A stretch of DNA of 6,242 nucleotides, from NCBI GenBank assembly GCA_946885905.1, contig CAMPHL010000166.1:1-6242 (forward strand), given 5' to 3'. Of this stretch, positions 5,879-6,242 are shown in pieces (position 1 is the first letter of the stretch; each line of letters begins with the position of its first letter). The notes beneath the pieces were generated by a model. That model had not been told where the DNA came from and ran no database searches. It saw nothing but the letters and a program-made list of their open reading frames with translations. Position numbers and translations under genes: made by a program. The DNA is from an uncultured Pseudomonadota bacterium. Its GTDB lineage: Bacteria; Pseudomonadota; Gammaproteobacteria; Burkholderiales; Usitatibacteraceae.

Positions 5879-6153
5879 GGCGCAGCACGGGAATGGTGAC
5901 GATCGGGCTGCTGGTGCTGGCCCTCGTGATGGCAATGAGCCTCTACACGGTGGACCAGCGCAAAGCCGCCATCAAGTTCCAGCTGGGCGAAGTGGTCGCG
6001 GTGCAGACCCAGCCGGGCCTGTACTTCCTGGTGCCGGTGCTGCAGAACGTGCGCCTGTACGACACGCGCATCCAGACGCTGGACGCGCGCGACCCCGAAC
6101 GCTTCCTCACGAGCGAGAACAAGAACGTGAAGGTCGATTCGTTCGTGAAGTAG
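5875..6153 (+). CDS. hflC: FtsH protease modulator HflC, 5' part only (false stop likely)
   Basis: HflC is the partner of HflK in the inner-membrane complex around FtsH. The start is secure: ATG overlaps the hflK stop (ATGA) and GGGAGG (5862-5867) lies seven bases before it. The 92 visible residues are intact HflC: MRRS, a membrane segment (about 6-24), then VDQRKAAIKFQLGEVV, PGLYFLVPVLQNV, YDTRIQTLDARDPERF, and KNVKVDSFVK at the end. Relatives continue this last motif with a tryptophan (E. coli VDSYIKWRI); here the next codon is TAG at 6151-6153, where TGG is expected. The full protein should be around 300 residues or more. The sequence after base 6150 is a degraded inverted copy of hflC itself, so the stop is most probably created by a sequencing or assembly artefact and not by a real mutation. 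True coding sequence ends at about 6150-6151. Confidence 0.93.
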   Translation: MRRSTGMVTIGLLVLALVMAMSLYTVDQRKAAIKFQLGEVVAVQTQPGLYFLVPVLQNVRLYDTRIQTLDARDPERFLTSENKNVKVDSFVK

Positions 6154-6242
6154 CCGTGGGGGGCGCGCGCGGCCAGCGTGTGGGTGGGGGTGTGGTACTG
6201 GCGGAGGTTCTGCAGCACCGGCGCCAGGTCGGACAGGCGCGG
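6150..6242 (-). other. Inverted, error-rich copy of hflC 6013-6105 (probable snap-back artefact)
   Basis: Read on the - strand, 6242 to 6150 aligns without gaps to 6013-6105, with 74 of 93 bases identical, including the exact shared run GTGCTGCAGAAC. Of the 19 mismatches, 14 are changes to G in the + strand relative to the expected complement (8 C to G, 4 T to G, 2 A to G). The bases just before the join, TCGTTCGTGAA (6139-6149), are complementary at 9 of 11 positions to 6106-6116, so a 3' end could have folded back and primed its own copying. The tail encodes no recognisable gene. I read it as a library or assembly artefact at a contig end; a real inverted duplication is the alternative. Confidence 0.85.

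Noticed and set aside
3416..5935. A second long - strand frame (839 codons) across hflX and hflK
   Set aside because: It is antisense to conserved genes, compositionally biased, and includes the GEGQGEG-type peptide that comes from the CCCTCTCC repeat. No start context or family supports it.
5875..6153. hflC as a genuine pseudogene truncated by a nonsense mutation
   Set aside because: The stop coincides exactly with the beginning of the inverted copy, and the 92 residues before it are fully conserved, so an artefact is the simpler explanation.
5943..6218. A 91-codon - strand frame at the right edge with a stretch resembling HflC (VLQNLRQYHT)
   Set aside because: The resemblance arises only because 6150-6242 is an inverted, error-rich copy of hflC; most of the frame is simply the antisense of hflC.

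Overview
The window is a GC-rich (clearly above 60% by eye), tightly packed, single-strand gene cluster. It reads yfgM (3' part) - bamB - der - hfq - hflX - hflK - hflC (5' part), all on the + strand. The E. coli-like half (yfgM-bamB-der) joined directly to hfq-hflX-hflK-hflC is the arrangement I know from Betaproteobacteria, where hisS usually lies upstream and hisZ-purA downstream. The Hfq sequence (RKEH rim, [17 protein letters not shown]) also fits that class. I would not name a family or genus. The damaged right edge suggests a draft or metagenome contig that ends at or near base 6242.

Region by region: 2-427 is the C-terminal 141 residues of the periplasmic TPR protein YfgM. Its stop overlaps the start of bamB (ATGA). 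bamB (424-1590) encodes the lipoprotein propeller of the outer-membrane BAM complex. The 180-base gap after it (1591-1770) holds an out-of-frame second copy of the last bamB codons and then a large imperfect palindrome of 9-10 base units. der (1771-3165) is the double-GTPase 50S assembly factor. The gap 3166-3276 holds a small dyad and a good extended -10 promoter for hfq (3277-3516). hflX (3494-4630) starts with TTG inside hfq. The gap 4631-4714 holds a second, different dispersed repeat (a CCCTCTCC-type hairpin) just before hflK (4715-5878). hflC begins at 5875, again with an ATGA overlap, and is interrupted at a TAG at 6151-6153.

Functionally, the cluster joins envelope protein handling (YfgM with the Sec translocon, BamB in outer-membrane protein assembly, HflK-HflC around the FtsH protease) with ribosome and RNA maintenance (Der, Hfq, HflX). 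None of these genes is novel. I found no mobile-element gene, CRISPR array, RNA gene or undescribed gene system.

The most notable signals lie outside the gene calls. (1) Bases 6150-6242 are an ungapped inverted copy, 74 of 93 bases identical, of hflC bases 6013-6105. Fourteen of the 19 differences are changes to G in the + direction. With a short self-complementary stem at the junction, this looks like a snap-back sequencing or assembly artefact that creates the false hflC stop. (2) Two unrelated dispersed repeats sit in the leaders of der and hflK, where they leave der without a visible Shine-Dalgarno and place the only hflK one inside a hairpin. (3) The bamB 3' end is duplicated out of frame, and the two copies differ only synonymously.
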